From the NCBI RefSeq assembly GCF_016482825.1, contig NZ_JAEMNV010000011.1, positions 62,001 through 126,000 of the forward strand: DNA of 64,000 nucleotides, written 5' to 3'. Positions within the stretch are counted from its first letter, which is position 1. Every line of letters begins with the position of its first letter. Both the position numbers and the translations under genes were made by a program. This document shows, in pieces, positions 8,646 through 18,248 of this stretch. Below the pieces are notes generated by a model that saw nothing but the letters and a program-made list of their open reading frames with translations, was not told where the DNA came from and ran no database searches. This DNA comes from Antrihabitans stalagmiti. GTDB lineage: Bacteria > Actinomycetota > Actinomycetes > Mycobacteriales > Mycobacteriaceae.

Positions 8646-9118
8646 GCCGACGCAGCATCAGGGAAGAACATGTCGCGCGCCCGCCGGGCAACCTCGTCGG
8701 CTGGGACATCTTCGATCTTGGTGCACACAGCCCAGCGGTGACCGAAAGGATCGATGACGACGCCGTGCCGATCACCCGAGAACACGTTCGAAACGGGCAC
8801 GACCAGGGTGGCGCCTGCCGCAACGGCCCGGTCGACGAAAGCGTCGGTGTCCTCGACGTACACGACTACCGACGAATGCACCCACCCCGCTTCCGGGGCT
8901 TTGATTCCGTAATCGGGCATGTCGTTGGACATCTGCAGCATCGAATCGCCGATACGCAGTTCCGCGTGCATAAGGCTGCCGTCGGGTGCGTCCATACGGT
9001 CGACAACTTCGGCGCCGAAGCCACGAACGTAGAAGTCGAGCGCCGCTGGACCGTCTGCGACCGCGAGGAACGGGGTCAAGGTGCGGTAACCGGCTGGGAT
9101 GGGGTTCACTGTTGTCAT
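8639..9118 (-). CDS. VOC (glyoxalase/bleomycin-resistance fold) protein
   Basis: A 159-residue protein with the paired beta-alpha-beta-beta-beta fold of the VOC superfamily, similar to the PhnB/YdfO type: an N-terminal YRTLTPFLAVADGPAALDFY stretch, then SGDRHGVVIDPFGHRWAVCT near residue 120. ATG 9118 is used because the frame continues upstream without a better start. Function is unknown; such proteins bind metals or small hydrophobic ligands. It is divergent from the sirtuin gene, whose likely start overlaps its first 20 bases, so the two share a very short control region. Confidence 0.8.
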   Translation of the reverse strand: MTTVNPIPAGYRTLTPFLAVADGPAALDFYVRGFGAEVVDRMDAPDGSLMHAELRIGDSMLQMSNDMPDYGIKAPEAGWVHSSVVVYVEDTDAFVDRAVAAGATLVVPVSNVFSGDRHGVVIDPFGHRWAVCTKIEDVPADEVARRARDMFFPDAASAQ

Positions 9119-9989
9119 AGACCAATTCTCGACGGCGACAAGTAGCCCTGGATTGAACATTCGCGACACACTCGAGCGCAGCGTCGATGGCTTGCGCGAC
9201 CTGTTGGACGGCAAGCGGACGGTTGTGCTCACCGGCGCAGGACTGTCGACCGACTCCGGTATTCCCGACTACCGCGGTCCCGACTCGCCGCCGAGAAACC
9301 CGATGACGATTCAGCAGTTCCTCGGCGACCCGGAGTTTCGCAAGCACTATTGGGCGCGCAATCACATCGGCTGGCGGTTCATGGATGGGTCCGCACCCAA
9401 CGCTGGTCATCGTGCACTTGCGCGCCTCGAACGCGACGGCAAGGTCACCGGCATCATCACGCAGAATGTGGATCTGCTGCACACCAAAGCGGGCTCACGC
9501 AACGTCATCGATCTGCACGGCACCTATGCTCAGGTGCGCTGCCTGACGTGCAACCACAGGGTTTCTCGCCATTCCCTGTCCGACCGACTCGACGAGCTCA
9601 ATCCCGGATTCGCCGAATCTGTCACCGCCGCAACAGGTGTGGAGATCGCACCTGATGCCGACGCGGTGATCGAGCACACAGCGCACTTCCGGATGGCCGA
9701 CTGCGAACGCTGCGGCGGCCTGCTCAAACCGGATATCGTCTACTTCGGCGAAAGCGTCCCACGCGAACGTGTCGCCGCGGCGTACGAGATGGTCGACAAC
9801 TCCGAGGCGTTGCTGGTAGCGGGATCCTCGCTGACCGTCATGTCCGGCCTGCGATTCGTCAAACGAGCAACCAAGCTCGGCTTGCCGATCGCGATCGTCA
9901 ACCGTGGCTACACCCGCGGCGACGATGTCGCAACGTTGAAACTGCACGCAGGCTGCTCCGATGTACTCGAAAGCCTCGCCGCAGGCTGA
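9099..9989 (+). CDS. Sir2-family NAD-dependent protein deacetylase
   Basis: Class II-type bacterial sirtuin that removes acyl groups from lysine using NAD+. Seen are the NAD-binding GAGLSTDSGIPDYRG near residue 48, TQNVDLLH near 124, the catalytic His140 in LHGTYAQVRC, and four zinc cysteines (CLTC and CERCGG). The protein is 296 residues if it starts at ATG 9099; TTG 9153 would remove 18 residues and the overlap with the divergent VOC gene, and cannot be excluded. It converges on proB with a 20-base gap. No acetyltransferase or acetyl-CoA synthetase is adjacent. Confidence 0.93.
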   Translation: MGFTVVIDQFSTATSSPGLNIRDTLERSVDGLRDLLDGKRTVVLTGAGLSTDSGIPDYRGPDSPPRNPMTIQQFLGDPEFRKHYWARNHIGWRFMDGSAPNAGHRALARLERDGKVTGIITQNVDLLHTKAGSRNVIDLHGTYAQVRCLTCNHRVSRHSLSDRLDELNPGFAESVTAATGVEIAPDADAVIEHTAHFRMADCERCGGLLKPDIVYFGESVPRERVAAAYEMVDNSEALLVAGSSLTVMSGLRFVKRATKLGLPIAIVNRGYTRGDDVATLKLHAGCSDVLESLAAG

Positions 9990-10009
9990 GCGCCCGAAAT
10001 GGGTGGCCC

Positions 10010-11143
10010 TCAGGCCGGTTCCACTGCCACCAGATCGTCGGCATGTACAACGGGCCGTTGCAGTTCGGACGGCAGATCTGCAGTCGACGAACCGAGCATG
10101 TTCGCGAGCTCGGTGCTGTCGTAGGCAACGACACCGCGGGCGACGACAACATCGTCCGGACCGACGAGAGCGACAACGTCACCGCCGTAGAACCTGCCAC
10201 GAACCGACGTGATGCCTGCGGCCAACAGCGAGCTGCGCCGGCGCGACACCGCCCGCACCGCACCCGCATCCAGAACCAGAACGCCGCGTGCGTCTGCCGC
10301 ATGCCGCACCCAGAACTTGCGCGCGGACAACCGAACTCCTCGTGCGGTGAACGCAGTGCCGACCTGCCCGCCGCCGAGCGCTGCCGCAGCATCCGACGCA
10401 GCGGCAAGCAGCACCGGCACGCCCGCGTCGGCGGCGAGGCGGGCGGCCGACAGCTTCGACGCCATACCGCCCGTTCCCAGAGCACCGCCCGATCCTGCGA
10501 TCACGCCGTCGAGATCCGCGCTGCTGCGAACCTCCGGAATCATCGTCGCCGCACCTTTTCGAGGATCGCCGTCATAGAGGCCGTCGACATCCGACAGCAG
10601 AAACAGTGCGTCGGCTCCCACAAGATGCGCGACGAGGGCGGCGAGGCGGTCGTTGTCGCCGAACCTGATCTCTTCCGTTGCGACGGTGTCGTTTTCGTTC
10701 ACCACCGCGACGGCACCGAGCGAGCGGAGGCGATCGAGCGTGCGCTGCGCGTTGCGATGGTGTTCACGGCGACCGAAGTCGTCTGCACTGAGCAGTACCT
10801 GACCGACCGTGCGTCCGTACCGCGTGAACGAGGTGCCCCATGCGTGCGCCAGCGCAAGTTGGCCGACACTTGCCGCAGCCTGCTTGGTCGCCAAATCCTT
10901 TGGTCGCCTTGTCAATCCGAGCGGAGCCATACCCGCGCCGATGGCACCGGACGAGACGACGACAACGTCGGAGCCCGCCTGCATGCGCGCCTCGACAGCA
11001 TCGGCCAACAGGTCGAGTCGCTGCAGGTCGATGCCACCAGCCAAACTCGTCAATGCTGACGACCCGATCTTCACGACAACTCGGCGTGCCGACGAAATAG
11101 CTTGCCGCGCAGGACTTTCCGTCCCACCCAACTCCGCTGTCAC
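10010..11143 (-). CDS. proB: Glutamate 5-kinase
   Basis: First enzyme of proline synthesis: ATP plus glutamate gives glutamyl 5-phosphate. The 377-residue protein has the amino acid kinase domain (VVKIGSSAL near residue 22, SSGAIGAG near 64, NENDTVA near 150, [12 protein letters not shown]) and a C-terminal PUA domain (about 285-375). GTG start overlaps the obg stop by 4 bases (GTGA), so it is the last gene of the obg-proB unit. proA does not follow; the sirtuin gene converges from the other side. Same order as in M. tuberculosis (obg, proB). Confidence 0.96.
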   Translation of the reverse strand: MTAELGGTESPARQAISSARRVVVKIGSSALTSLAGGIDLQRLDLLADAVEARMQAGSDVVVVSSGAIGAGMAPLGLTRRPKDLATKQAAASVGQLALAHAWGTSFTRYGRTVGQVLLSADDFGRREHHRNAQRTLDRLRSLGAVAVVNENDTVATEEIRFGDNDRLAALVAHLVGADALFLLSDVDGLYDGDPRKGAATMIPEVRSSADLDGVIAGSGGALGTGGMASKLSAARLAADAGVPVLLAAASDAAAALGGGQVGTAFTARGVRLSARKFWVRHAADARGVLVLDAGAVRAVSRRRSSLLAAGITSVRGRFYGGDVVALVGPDDVVVARGVVAYDSTELANMLGSSTADLPSELQRPVVHADDLVAVEPA

Positions 11144-12600
11144 TGGTCCTCCGGTTCCAGACCTTCCAAGCCACGACGGATGCGGTGCGCGTGCTTACGT
11201 TCGGTCGCGCCGATCCGCTCGACCTGATCGATACGCGCGTCGGTACCGCGTCCGGTCCGGACCATGTCCACACCTGCCGGGGTCTGCGGCTCCCAGTCGA
11301 ACGTCACGGTGCCGATCGTCACCGAGGCGCCAGGCTCGGCACCCTTCTTGACGAGCGCATCCTCGACTCCTAGACGGGCAAGCCGGTCCGCGAGGTAGCC
11401 GACTGCTTCGTCGTTGTCGAACTGTGTCTGCTTGACCCACCGCTCCGGCCTGGTGCCCTTGACGATGAACCCGCCCGGCGTCTCCGGATCTGCAATCACG
11501 GTGAAACCGGTTTCGTCGACGGCGATCGGCCGAATGATCGGTCGGCGCGCGACGGCCTTCGGGTGCGCTGCGCGATAGTCCTCGACCATCTTCGCCAGCG
11601 CGAACGTCAACTGCCGCAGGCCCGTACGGCTCACTGCGGAGATCGTGAAGACCGGCCAGCCGCGAGCCTCGATGTCGGCGGTGACCATCTCGGCAAGTTC
11701 GGCTGCTTCCGGAACGTCGGCCTTGTTCAACACGACGACACGAGGACGGTCGGCCAGATCGCCGAGCGTCGAGTCCGCGGACAACGCCGGCTTGTATGCG
11801 GCGAGTTCGGCTTCCAGCGCATCGATGTCGGAAATCGGATCACGACCCGGATCGAGGGTCGCGCAGTCGACGACGTGAGCAAGCACGGCGCAGCGCTCGA
11901 GGTGGCGGAGGAAGTCGAGTCCGAGTCCGCGTCCTTCGCTCGCACCCGGAATCAGACCGGGGACGTCGGCGACGGTGAAGGTGGTGTCGCCGCTGGACAC
12001 GACACCGAGGTTCGGAACGAGGGTCGTGAACGGGTAGTCGGCAATCTTCGGCTTGGCGGCCGACAAGACCGACACCAGCGACGACTTGCCAGCCGACGGG
12101 AACCCGACGAGACCGACGTCTGCGACGGACTTGAGTTCGAGAACGAGTTCACGCTCGACGCCGTCTTCGCCGAGCAACGCGAAGCCGGGCGCCTTACGTG
12201 CACGGGATGACAACGCGGCGTTGCCGAGGCCGCCGCGGCCGCCGAGTGCAGCTTCGAACTTGGTGCCGGGTCCGACGAGGTCGGCGAGAATGCGACCGTC
12301 CTTGTCGAGGACCATCGTGCCGTCAGGGACGCGCAGGATCAGGTCGTCGCCGGTGGAACCGTCGCGATTGCTGCCCATGCCCTGGGTGCCGTTGCTGGCC
12401 TTGGCGTTGCCGTGAAAGTGGAAGTCGAGCAACGTGTGCACGTTCTCGTCGACTTCGAGGATCACGTTGCCGCCGCGGCCACCGTTGCCGCCGTCGGGAC
12501 CGCCGAGTGGTTTGAACTTCTCGCGATGGACGGACGAGCAGCCGTTGCCGCCCTTACCGGCGCTGACGTGCAGCACCACGCGGTCGATGAATCGGGACAT
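11140..12600 (-). CDS. obg: Obg/CgtA GTPase
   Basis: Essential ribosome-associated GTPase that assists 50S maturation and links to stress control. Residues 1-160 form the glycine-rich Obg domain ([23 protein letters not shown]). The G domain follows with P-loop GFPSAGKSS near 168, DVPGLIPGA, and NKAD. A C-terminal OCT domain is present (about 345-425, including [11 protein letters not shown]), then a charged tail. 486 residues is normal for actinobacteria. It lies 122 bases downstream of rpmA, separated by a terminator hairpin, so it is partly expressed from read-through or its own promoter. Confidence 0.97.
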   Translation of the reverse strand: MSRFIDRVVLHVSAGKGGNGCSSVHREKFKPLGGPDGGNGGRGGNVILEVDENVHTLLDFHFHGNAKASNGTQGMGSNRDGSTGDDLILRVPDGTMVLDKDGRILADLVGPGTKFEAALGGRGGLGNAALSSRARKAPGFALLGEDGVERELVLELKSVADVGLVGFPSAGKSSLVSVLSAAKPKIADYPFTTLVPNLGVVSSGDTTFTVADVPGLIPGASEGRGLGLDFLRHLERCAVLAHVVDCATLDPGRDPISDIDALEAELAAYKPALSADSTLGDLADRPRVVVLNKADVPEAAELAEMVTADIEARGWPVFTISAVSRTGLRQLTFALAKMVEDYRAAHPKAVARRPIIRPIAVDETGFTVIADPETPGGFIVKGTRPERWVKQTQFDNDEAVGYLADRLARLGVEDALVKKGAEPGASVTIGTVTFDWEPQTPAGVDMVRTGRGTDARIDQVERIGATERKHAHRIRRGLEGLEPEDQ

Positions 12601-12650
12601 AGGAACCGATCCTCCTCGTGTGTTTGGTGCGCTGTCGGCGACACGGCGAT

Positions 12651-12695
12651 AAAAAAGACAAAAGGCGGGCCGGGGTTTTGCGACCCTGGCCCGCC
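12651..12695 (-). terminator. Rho-independent terminator after rplU-rpmA
   Basis: On the minus strand the stem GGCGGGCC/GGCCCGCC (12664-12671 with 12688-12695), extended by a CCCT/GGGG segment with one wobble pair, is followed by a T-rich tract (complement of AAAAAAGACAAAA, 12651-12663). It lies between rpmA and obg and should limit read-through from the ribosomal protein genes. Confidence 0.85.
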
Positions 12696-12722
12696 CCTGT
12701 GGAGCTTGGTGAAGCTTCGGTG

Positions 12723-12986
12723 TCAGGCCTGGGCCTGTGCCGGAACGATATTCACGGTCTTGCGGCCACGCTTGGCGCCGAACTCGACCGCACCAGCGGC
12801 GAGTGCGAACAGCGTGTCGTCGCCGCCACGGCCGACGTTCACGCCGGGGTGGAAGTGCGTGCCGCGCTGACGAACGAGGATCTCGCCCGCGCTGACAGCC
12901 TGGCCACCGAACCGCTTGACTCCGAGGCGCTGTGAATTCGAGTCGCGACCGTTGCGCGAACTGGATGCACCCTTCTTATGTGCCAT
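12723..12986 (-). CDS. rpmA: 50S ribosomal protein L27
   Basis: Ribosomal protein near the peptidyl-transferase centre of the 50S subunit. The 87-residue sequence starts [16 protein letters not shown] and contains the L27 signature [20 protein letters not shown]. The N-terminus is the direct actinobacterial type, without a cleaved Firmicutes-style extension. It follows rplU by 33 bases and shares its transcript. Confidence 0.98.
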   Translation of the reverse strand: MAHKKGASSSRNGRDSNSQRLGVKRFGGQAVSAGEILVRQRGTHFHPGVNVGRGGDDTLFALAAGAVEFGAKRGRKTVNIVPAQAQA

Positions 12987-13019
12987 GTCTTCGACCCTCC
13001 AGGATCAGTAGAGCTCGAG

Positions 13020-13331
13020 TTACTTGATACCGGTGACCTTGAGGACCGTCAGCTTCTGACGGTGGCCCTGGCGCTTGTGGTAGCCGGTCTTGTTCTTGAA
13101 CTTGTGGATCCGGATCTTCGGACCTTTGACCTGCTCGACGACCTCGCCGGTGACCGAAACCTTGGCCAGCTTGTCGGCATCGGTGGTCAGCTGTGAGTCT
13201 TCGACGACGAGGACCGGGTCGAGCGAGACGGCCGTTCCGGGCTCACCCTCGATCTTCTCGACCTTGACGAGGTCGCCGACTGCGACCTTGTACTGCTTCC
13301 CGCCGGTCTTGACGATCGCGTACGTTGCCAT
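13020..13331 (-). CDS. rplU: 50S ribosomal protein L21
   Basis: Large-subunit ribosomal protein that binds 23S rRNA. The 103 residues from ATG 13331 ([16 protein letters not shown]) match the family; a longer open frame begins at 13430 but the ATG sits behind a GAAGG ribosome-binding site. The C-terminal L21 signature [13 protein letters not shown] is present. First gene of rplU-rpmA. The 273 bases between it and the end of rne contain its promoter; no clear terminator for rne was seen there. In M. tuberculosis a transporter gene (dctA) stands in this gap; it is absent here. Confidence 0.97.
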   Translation of the reverse strand: MATYAIVKTGGKQYKVAVGDLVKVEKIEGEPGTAVSLDPVLVVEDSQLTTDADKLAKVSVTGEVVEQVKGPKIRIHKFKNKTGYHKRQGHRQKLTVLKVTGIK

Positions 13332-13604
13332 CGGACGGCTACCTTCTTTCCCAAAAGTCGTGCTGTCGAACTTTGCTCGCGCGACAAACGTCGTGCGACT
13401 GGTCTGGTGTGCTTGCTGCCTGTGGCGCACCCGCCTCGAGCTCGAAACTCGATCCCCCGCATGAAATCACCTTCGGTGAACTCAGCGGACGTGGCGAAGC
13501 GATGCCGCCTGGCAGCGACTGGTCAAGGTTACGGGAACGCAGGTGCGAGGGTCAAACTGACCACCGCCGGCCGGAGCCACTGCGAGCGAGGTAACAAGGA
13601 CCGG

Positions 13605-16600
13605 TCAGGCGTCCACATCCACCGGCGGACCGGCAGGGCGTCCCGCCGCCCTGCGTCGCCGCGGTTCACGCGGTGGTGGCGGCGGTTCCGGTTCGCTCGT
13701 CACAACCCGAGCCTGCGGCTCGGAGCCTGCTGCTGGAAGAACGAAAACCGTTCCGGCAGTGGACTCACCCGACGGTGCTGCCGCTGGGCGAGAAACCCGT
13801 CTGCGCAGCCACGACTTCTTCTTCGGCTCGTCACCAGCTGCCGCAGGCGCCTGCTCCGACACCGGTTCGGGCACGTCGACGGGCTCCGGCTCGACGGCGT
13901 TCGCAGCCTGCTCCTCGACGACAACGGCCGCGGTCGGCTCGTCGGTCGTTGCACCGCCTGCGACCACGTCGTCGACAACAGCCGCTTCCGTGGTGTCGAT
14001 CGCGGCGGCAACCGTACCGTCTCGGCCGTCCGCTACCTCGACAGCAGTTGTGTCCGCCGGTGCGCCTTCTGCTGCCTGGGCGCCGTCTGCCGGATGTTCA
14101 CCGTGGTGGGCGGCCATCGCGAGTGCGACCGGATGAGCGCGCTTGACCGACGGATCGACCTCGACCGTCGACTGTCCGTTGGACGCACCATCAGCAGGGG
14201 TTTCGGCCGTCGGACGTTCGCGACCACGCCGCTTCCGTGGCGTCGAATCGCCACGAGCCGCCGACCGTGCACCGTTGTCGTCGGACGACGTCGACATCTC
14301 CACGGGGTAGGAGTGCACGAGGATGCCGCGGCCATGGCAGTGCTCGCACGTCGTCGAGAACGCCTCGACCAATCCGGTGCCGAGCTTCTTCCTCGTCATC
14401 TGCACCAAGCCGAGCGACGTCACCTCCGACACCTGGTGGCGGGTCCGGTCGCGCCCGAGCGCCTCGGTCAACCGGCGCAACACCAGGTCGCGGTTCGATT
14501 CGAGCACCATGTCGATGAAGTCGACGACGATCATGCCGCCGATATCACGCAGACGCATCTGCCGAACGATTTCCTCGGCAGCTTCGAGGTTGTTACGGGT
14601 AACCGTCTCTTCGAGGTTGCCGCCTGCACCGGTGAACTTGCCGGTGTTGACGTCGACGACGGTCATCGCTTCGGTCCGGTCGATGACGAGCGTTCCGCCC
14701 GACGGCAACCAGACCTTGCGATCGAGTGCCTTCGCGAGTTGTTCGTCGATCCGGTACGTCTCGAAGACGTCGGGTCCGCCGTTGGTGTCGTGCCGATGCA
14801 CCCGTGGCAACAGGTCGGGTGCCACCGTGCCGATGTAGGTCTCGACCGTGCTCCAGGCCTTCTCGCCCTCGATCACGATCTTGGCGAAGTCCTCGTTGAA
14901 GAGATCGCGAATGACCTTGACCAGCAGGTCGGGCTCTTCGTACAACGTTTGTGTGTTGCCCTTGCCTGCGTTGGCGGCCTGTTCTTCGATCTGGCGCCAC
15001 TGGTTCTGCAGGCGCTCGACATCGCGAGCGAGTTCTTCTTCGCTGACACCTTCGGACGCGGTCCTGATGATGACGCCGGCATCGTTGGGCACGATGTCGC
15101 GCAGAATCTCCTTGAGCCGCTTGCGTTCCGTGTCCGGCAGCTTGCGCGAGATACCGGTCGACGAACCGCCGGGAACGTAGACGAGGAATCGCCCGGCAAG
15201 GCTGATCTGAGTCGTCAGACGTGCGCCCTTGTGGCCGACCGGGTCCTTGCTGACCTGGACGAGCACCTGGTCGCCAGGCTTGAGTGCCTGCTCGATCTTG
15301 CGCGAGTTACCGCCGAGACCTGCTGCTTCCCAGTTGACTTCACCCGCGTAAAGCACGCCGTTGCGGCCGCGGCCGATATCGACGAACGCCGCTTCCATAC
15401 TCGGGAGCACGTTCTGGACGCGACCGACGTAGACGTTGCCGACCATCGAGCCGGAACTGGTGTTGGTGACGAAATGCTCGACGAGGATGTCGTCTTCGAG
15501 CACAGCGACCTGCGTTGCGGACGGGTGATCGCCGAAAGCCTTCTCGCGCACGACCATGACGCGGTCGACAGCCTCCCGGCGGGCCAGGAATTCGCTTTCG
15601 GTCAGGATCGGCGGGCGACGACGACCGGCATCGCGGCCGTCCCGGCGACGCTGACGCTTGGCCTCCAGTCTGGTCGAGCCGGTGATGCCTTGAACTTCGT
15701 CCTTGACGACACGGGGCTTGTTGCGCGGCTCGCGCTCGTGAACGACCGTGTTCGGCGGATCGTCCTCCGATGCTGCGGCGTCACCCGTTGCAGCGTCTCC
15801 GGTGACCTTGCGACGCCGACGACGACGCCTGCGGCGGTTGGGTCCATCGCCGGTGCCGCTGTCGTCGGAGTCGTCGTCACTGTCCGAATCGTCGGAATCG
15901 TCGGCGTCCGCACCCGACGTGGAGTCGGCGTCGGTGGAGTCGGTGTCGGCCGAAGAACCAGCTGCATCCGCCGAGTCTGCTGCGTCCGAAGAACCGGCCT
16001 GCTCGTCGGCATCCGTCGAGTCGTCGGAATCGTCCTCGGAGTCGGCGTCGCCACCTGCCTGCTCACCGCGGCCACGGCCACGACCACGGCGTCCGCGGCG
16101 GCGTCGTTTCGGTTGGGCACCGTCGTTCTTGTCGTCGTCGGCCGCATCGGTGCTGTCGTCCGACGTTGCCTCGGCTGCCTGGTCGGCACTGTCGTCGACG
16201 ACCGTCCGGTCACCCTTGCGGGAATCGGCCGAGTCGGATCCGGCCGTGTCGGCTTGGGGGGTGTCGGCTTGGGCGTTGCCGGCTGTCGACTTGCTAGCAG
16301 CTCTCCCGGATCCAGCCGTCGAGGACTCGGCATCGGCACCGTCTGATTGCTGATCGTCGGACTTGTCCGTCGCGGCAACTCGGGTCCGGCGGCGTCGGCG
16401 GGTCTCTTCGACGGCCGCGGTGTCGGGCTGCAGGAACAACGGCGCGTGCACAACCGCCGGCGTTACGAAGATCGGCGGAAGTTCAGCATCTGCGTCGGAC
16501 CGGACCGGACCGGAGAACAGGTTCATGTCGTTGGACACCGGGGTTGGCGTGTCGACGGCCTCGGCAACAACGGGGGTCTCGACGGCGGATTCGACGGCGA

Positions 16601-16988
16601 CCGGAGTCTCCGTGTCGACCGGCGCTTCGGCTACCACCGACGCGACGGCTGCGTCGTCAGTAGTTGTGCCAGCGGGAGCCGCGACGGGATCGGTGACGCC
16701 GGTAAGCAGGTCGCGCACAGATTCCGCGATGTCGCGATTCAGGCTCGACTGCGGGCTCTTCGCTTCGGCGCCGACCTCGGTCAGCGCAGCGAGGACCTGT
16801 TTGCTCTTGACGCCGAGCAACTTGGCAAGCGCATGCACCCGGATGCGATCCGGAAGATCCGGCGTCGGTTCGGTGGTTGCGATCGACGATCCCGAGTCCT
16901 GCGAATCACCGCTCGCGGACTTGGGTGTCTCGGCTGAATCAACTTCGTTCAGCTCTTCGGATGTCTCGGGCGGCACTTGATCGGCCAC
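13605..16988 (-). CDS. rne: Ribonuclease E/G with N-terminal IF-2-like domain
   Basis: Endoribonuclease for mRNA decay and rRNA/tRNA maturation. GTG 16988 (preceded by GAGGGAGACCAC) gives 1127 residues. Residues about 45-80 (DRIRVHALAKLLGVKSKQV) resemble the N-terminal module of translation factor IF-2. A Ser/Asp/Ala-rich disordered stretch with Arg-rich patches runs to about 430. The S1 domain begins near 515 (GNVYVGRV). The nuclease core has metal-binding Asp in VVDVNTGKF (about 777) and VVDFIDMV (about 822), then the zinc link CEHC (about 881). A 240-residue tail rich in Ala, Val, Glu and Pro ends in an Arg-rich segment. This layout, with the catalytic core in the centre, is known for actinobacterial RNase E. 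Confidence 0.95.
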   Translation of the reverse strand: MADQVPPETSEELNEVDSAETPKSASGDSQDSGSSIATTEPTPDLPDRIRVHALAKLLGVKSKQVLAALTEVGAEAKSPQSSLNRDIAESVRDLLTGVTDPVAAPAGTTTDDAAVASVVAEAPVDTETPVAVESAVETPVVAEAVDTPTPVSNDMNLFSGPVRSDADAELPPIFVTPAVVHAPLFLQPDTAAVEETRRRRRTRVAATDKSDDQQSDGADAESSTAGSGRAASKSTAGNAQADTPQADTAGSDSADSRKGDRTVVDDSADQAAEATSDDSTDAADDDKNDGAQPKRRRRGRRGRGRGRGEQAGGDADSEDDSDDSTDADEQAGSSDAADSADAAGSSADTDSTDADSTSGADADDSDDSDSDDDSDDSGTGDGPNRRRRRRRRRKVTGDAATGDAAASEDDPPNTVVHEREPRNKPRVVKDEVQGITGSTRLEAKRQRRRDGRDAGRRRPPILTESEFLARREAVDRVMVVREKAFGDHPSATQVAVLEDDILVEHFVTNTSSGSMVGNVYVGRVQNVLPSMEAAFVDIGRGRNGVLYAGEVNWEAAGLGGNSRKIEQALKPGDQVLVQVSKDPVGHKGARLTTQISLAGRFLVYVPGGSSTGISRKLPDTERKRLKEILRDIVPNDAGVIIRTASEGVSEEELARDVERLQNQWRQIEEQAANAGKGNTQTLYEEPDLLVKVIRDLFNEDFAKIVIEGEKAWSTVETYIGTVAPDLLPRVHRHDTNGGPDVFETYRIDEQLAKALDRKVWLPSGGTLVIDRTEAMTVVDVNTGKFTGAGGNLEETVTRNNLEAAEEIVRQMRLRDIGGMIVVDFIDMVLESNRDLVLRRLTEALGRDRTRHQVSEVTSLGLVQMTRKKLGTGLVEAFSTTCEHCHGRGILVHSYPVEMSTSSDDNGARSAARGDSTPRKRRGRERPTAETPADGASNGQSTVEVDPSVKRAHPVALAMAAHHGEHPADGAQAAEGAPADTTAVEVADGRDGTVAAAIDTTEAAVVDDVVAGGATTDEPTAAVVVEEQAANAVEPEPVDVPEPVSEQAPAAAGDEPKKKSWLRRRVSRPAAAPSGESTAGTVFVLPAAGSEPQARVVTSEPEPPPPPREPRRRRAAGRPAGPPVDVDA

Positions 16989-17396
16989 GTGGTCTCCCTC
17001 GGACCCCCGGGCGCGTCCGCCCAGCAATCGGGAGGTGACGCGGCCACTCAGGGGTTACATGTGTACCCGCGCCTGAGGGCGCGAGATTGTGTGGTCTCGC
17101 TCCGCGTACTCGGTAATGTCCGATGAATCTGGTCTGTGTGGGCTTGCTGGGCACGCGGTGCCTGGCTTGGATGGCTGTGCCGTGGTTCGCGCGCTGATCA
17201 TCGAGCGTGCCGACGCGGGCAACCAACATCTTCTTGCGTTGTCCGTGGCAGCGATGACGGCATCGAACTGTGGAGTCATCCCGGTTACATCAACATGACG
17301 AACAAGTGGAGCTTATGTGGTGTAACCGTCACCAGTATCCCACACGCTCGCTCCGGCGCTCGCCATCGGCGTCCGGAGCGAACGTGTCGTGTTGTC
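16989..17396 (-). promoter_or_regulatory. 408-bp gap between ndk and rne: ndk terminator and rne leader hairpins
   Basis: No gene is supported here. Next to ndk, arms ACACGCTCGCTCCGG (17342-17356) and CCGGAGCGAACGTGT (17373-17387) pair with one mismatch and probably end the ndk transcript. Closer to rne, CGCGCC-TGAG-GGCGCG (17068-17083) competes with CTCAGG/CCTGAG (17047-17052 with 17072-17077), so the leader could adopt two folds. RNase E is known in other bacteria to control its own mRNA through the leader; a role here is inference. Confidence 0.5.
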
Positions 17397-17816
17397 TCAG
17401 GCGTTGGACAGTTCTGGGAACCACAGGGCAATCTCGCGTGCTGCGGACTCGGCGGAATCCGATCCGTGCACGAGGTTTTCCTGGGTCTCCAGGGCGAGAT
17501 CGCCACGAATCGTGCCGGGTGTTGCCTTCTCGACGGGATCGGTGCCACCGGCGAGCTGCCGGAATGCGGCGATCGCGCGCGGACCCTCGACGACGGCCGC
17601 GACGACCGGTCCGGAGGTGATGAATTCGAGCAGTGAACCGAAGAACGGCCGTTCGGCGTGCTCGGCGTAGTGGCTGCTTGCTAGTTCGTTGGAGACGTTC
17701 TTCAGCTCCAGCGCGGCGATGGTCAGACCTTTGCGTTCGATCCGACCGAGGACTTCGCCGATGTATCCGCGAGAAACGGCATCGGGCTTGATAAGGATAA
17801 GGGTGCGCTCAGTCAC
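17397..17816 (-). CDS. ndk: Nucleoside diphosphate kinase
   Basis: Transfers the gamma phosphate from ATP to other nucleoside diphosphates through a phosphohistidine. The 139-residue protein starts [17 protein letters not shown] and has the active-site histidine in NLVHGSDS near residue 118. Part of the conserved valS-folC-DUF4233-ndk-rne series. A strong hairpin downstream separates it from rne. Confidence 0.98.
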   Translation of the reverse strand: MTERTLILIKPDAVSRGYIGEVLGRIERKGLTIAALELKNVSNELASSHYAEHAERPFFGSLLEFITSGPVVAAVVEGPRAIAAFRQLAGGTDPVEKATPGTIRGDLALETQENLVHGSDSAESAAREIALWFPELSNA

Positions 17817-17834
17817 GGCCGACAGCCTAGAGGT

Positions 17835-18248
17835 CTAGTCTCGCTGCCCCGGGAGCAGCCCCCTCTTCATCCGCGACTGGACGTCACGCCGAAGCCAGAG
17901 CAGGTAGCCCCACACTCCCGCGAAGATGAGACCGATGACGCCGATCGAGGGATGCGCGAACCAGCCGACAACGAACGCCACCTGCAGCGCAAGGTTGTAC
18001 GACATCGCCCACGGCCGCCGTTGCAATCCGCCACCGGCAATCATCAGCAGCGCGAGACCGACGAGGTAGCCGCCCGACACCCACGTGACGCCACCGCTGA
18101 GCTTCGCCACGATCGGCAGACCGAGCAACACGACGATCGCCTCGAGTATCAGTACCCCGGCCAGCACGCCGCGGAAGGCTTTCCACGGATCCTTGGTCGG
18201 CTCGCCGAACTGGGTCGTCTCCCCGTCTGCGGGGCTGTCGGAACTCAC
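17835..18248 (-). CDS. DUF4233 membrane protein
   Basis: A 137-residue integral membrane protein with a polar N-terminus (about 25 residues) and four hydrophobic segments, the first three near AGVLILEAIVVLLGLPIVAKL, VSGGYLVGLALLMIAGGG and MSYNLALQVAFVVGWFAHPS. It corresponds by position to Rv2446c. The function is unknown. GTG start overlaps the folC stop by 4 bases (GTGA), and the conserved place between folC and ndk suggests co-expression with folate and nucleotide genes rather than a proven role in them. Confidence 0.85.
   Translation of the reverse strand: MSSDSPADGETTQFGEPTKDPWKAFRGVLAGVLILEAIVVLLGLPIVAKLSGGVTWVSGGYLVGLALLMIAGGGLQRRPWAMSYNLALQVAFVVGWFAHPSIGVIGLIFAGVWGYLLWLRRDVQSRMKRGLLPGQRD

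Noticed and set aside
13407-16346. A 979-codon open frame on the plus strand
   Set aside because: It is exactly antisense to rne. Its low-complexity content mirrors the Asp/Ser/Ala-rich codons of RNase E, and it has no recognisable domain.
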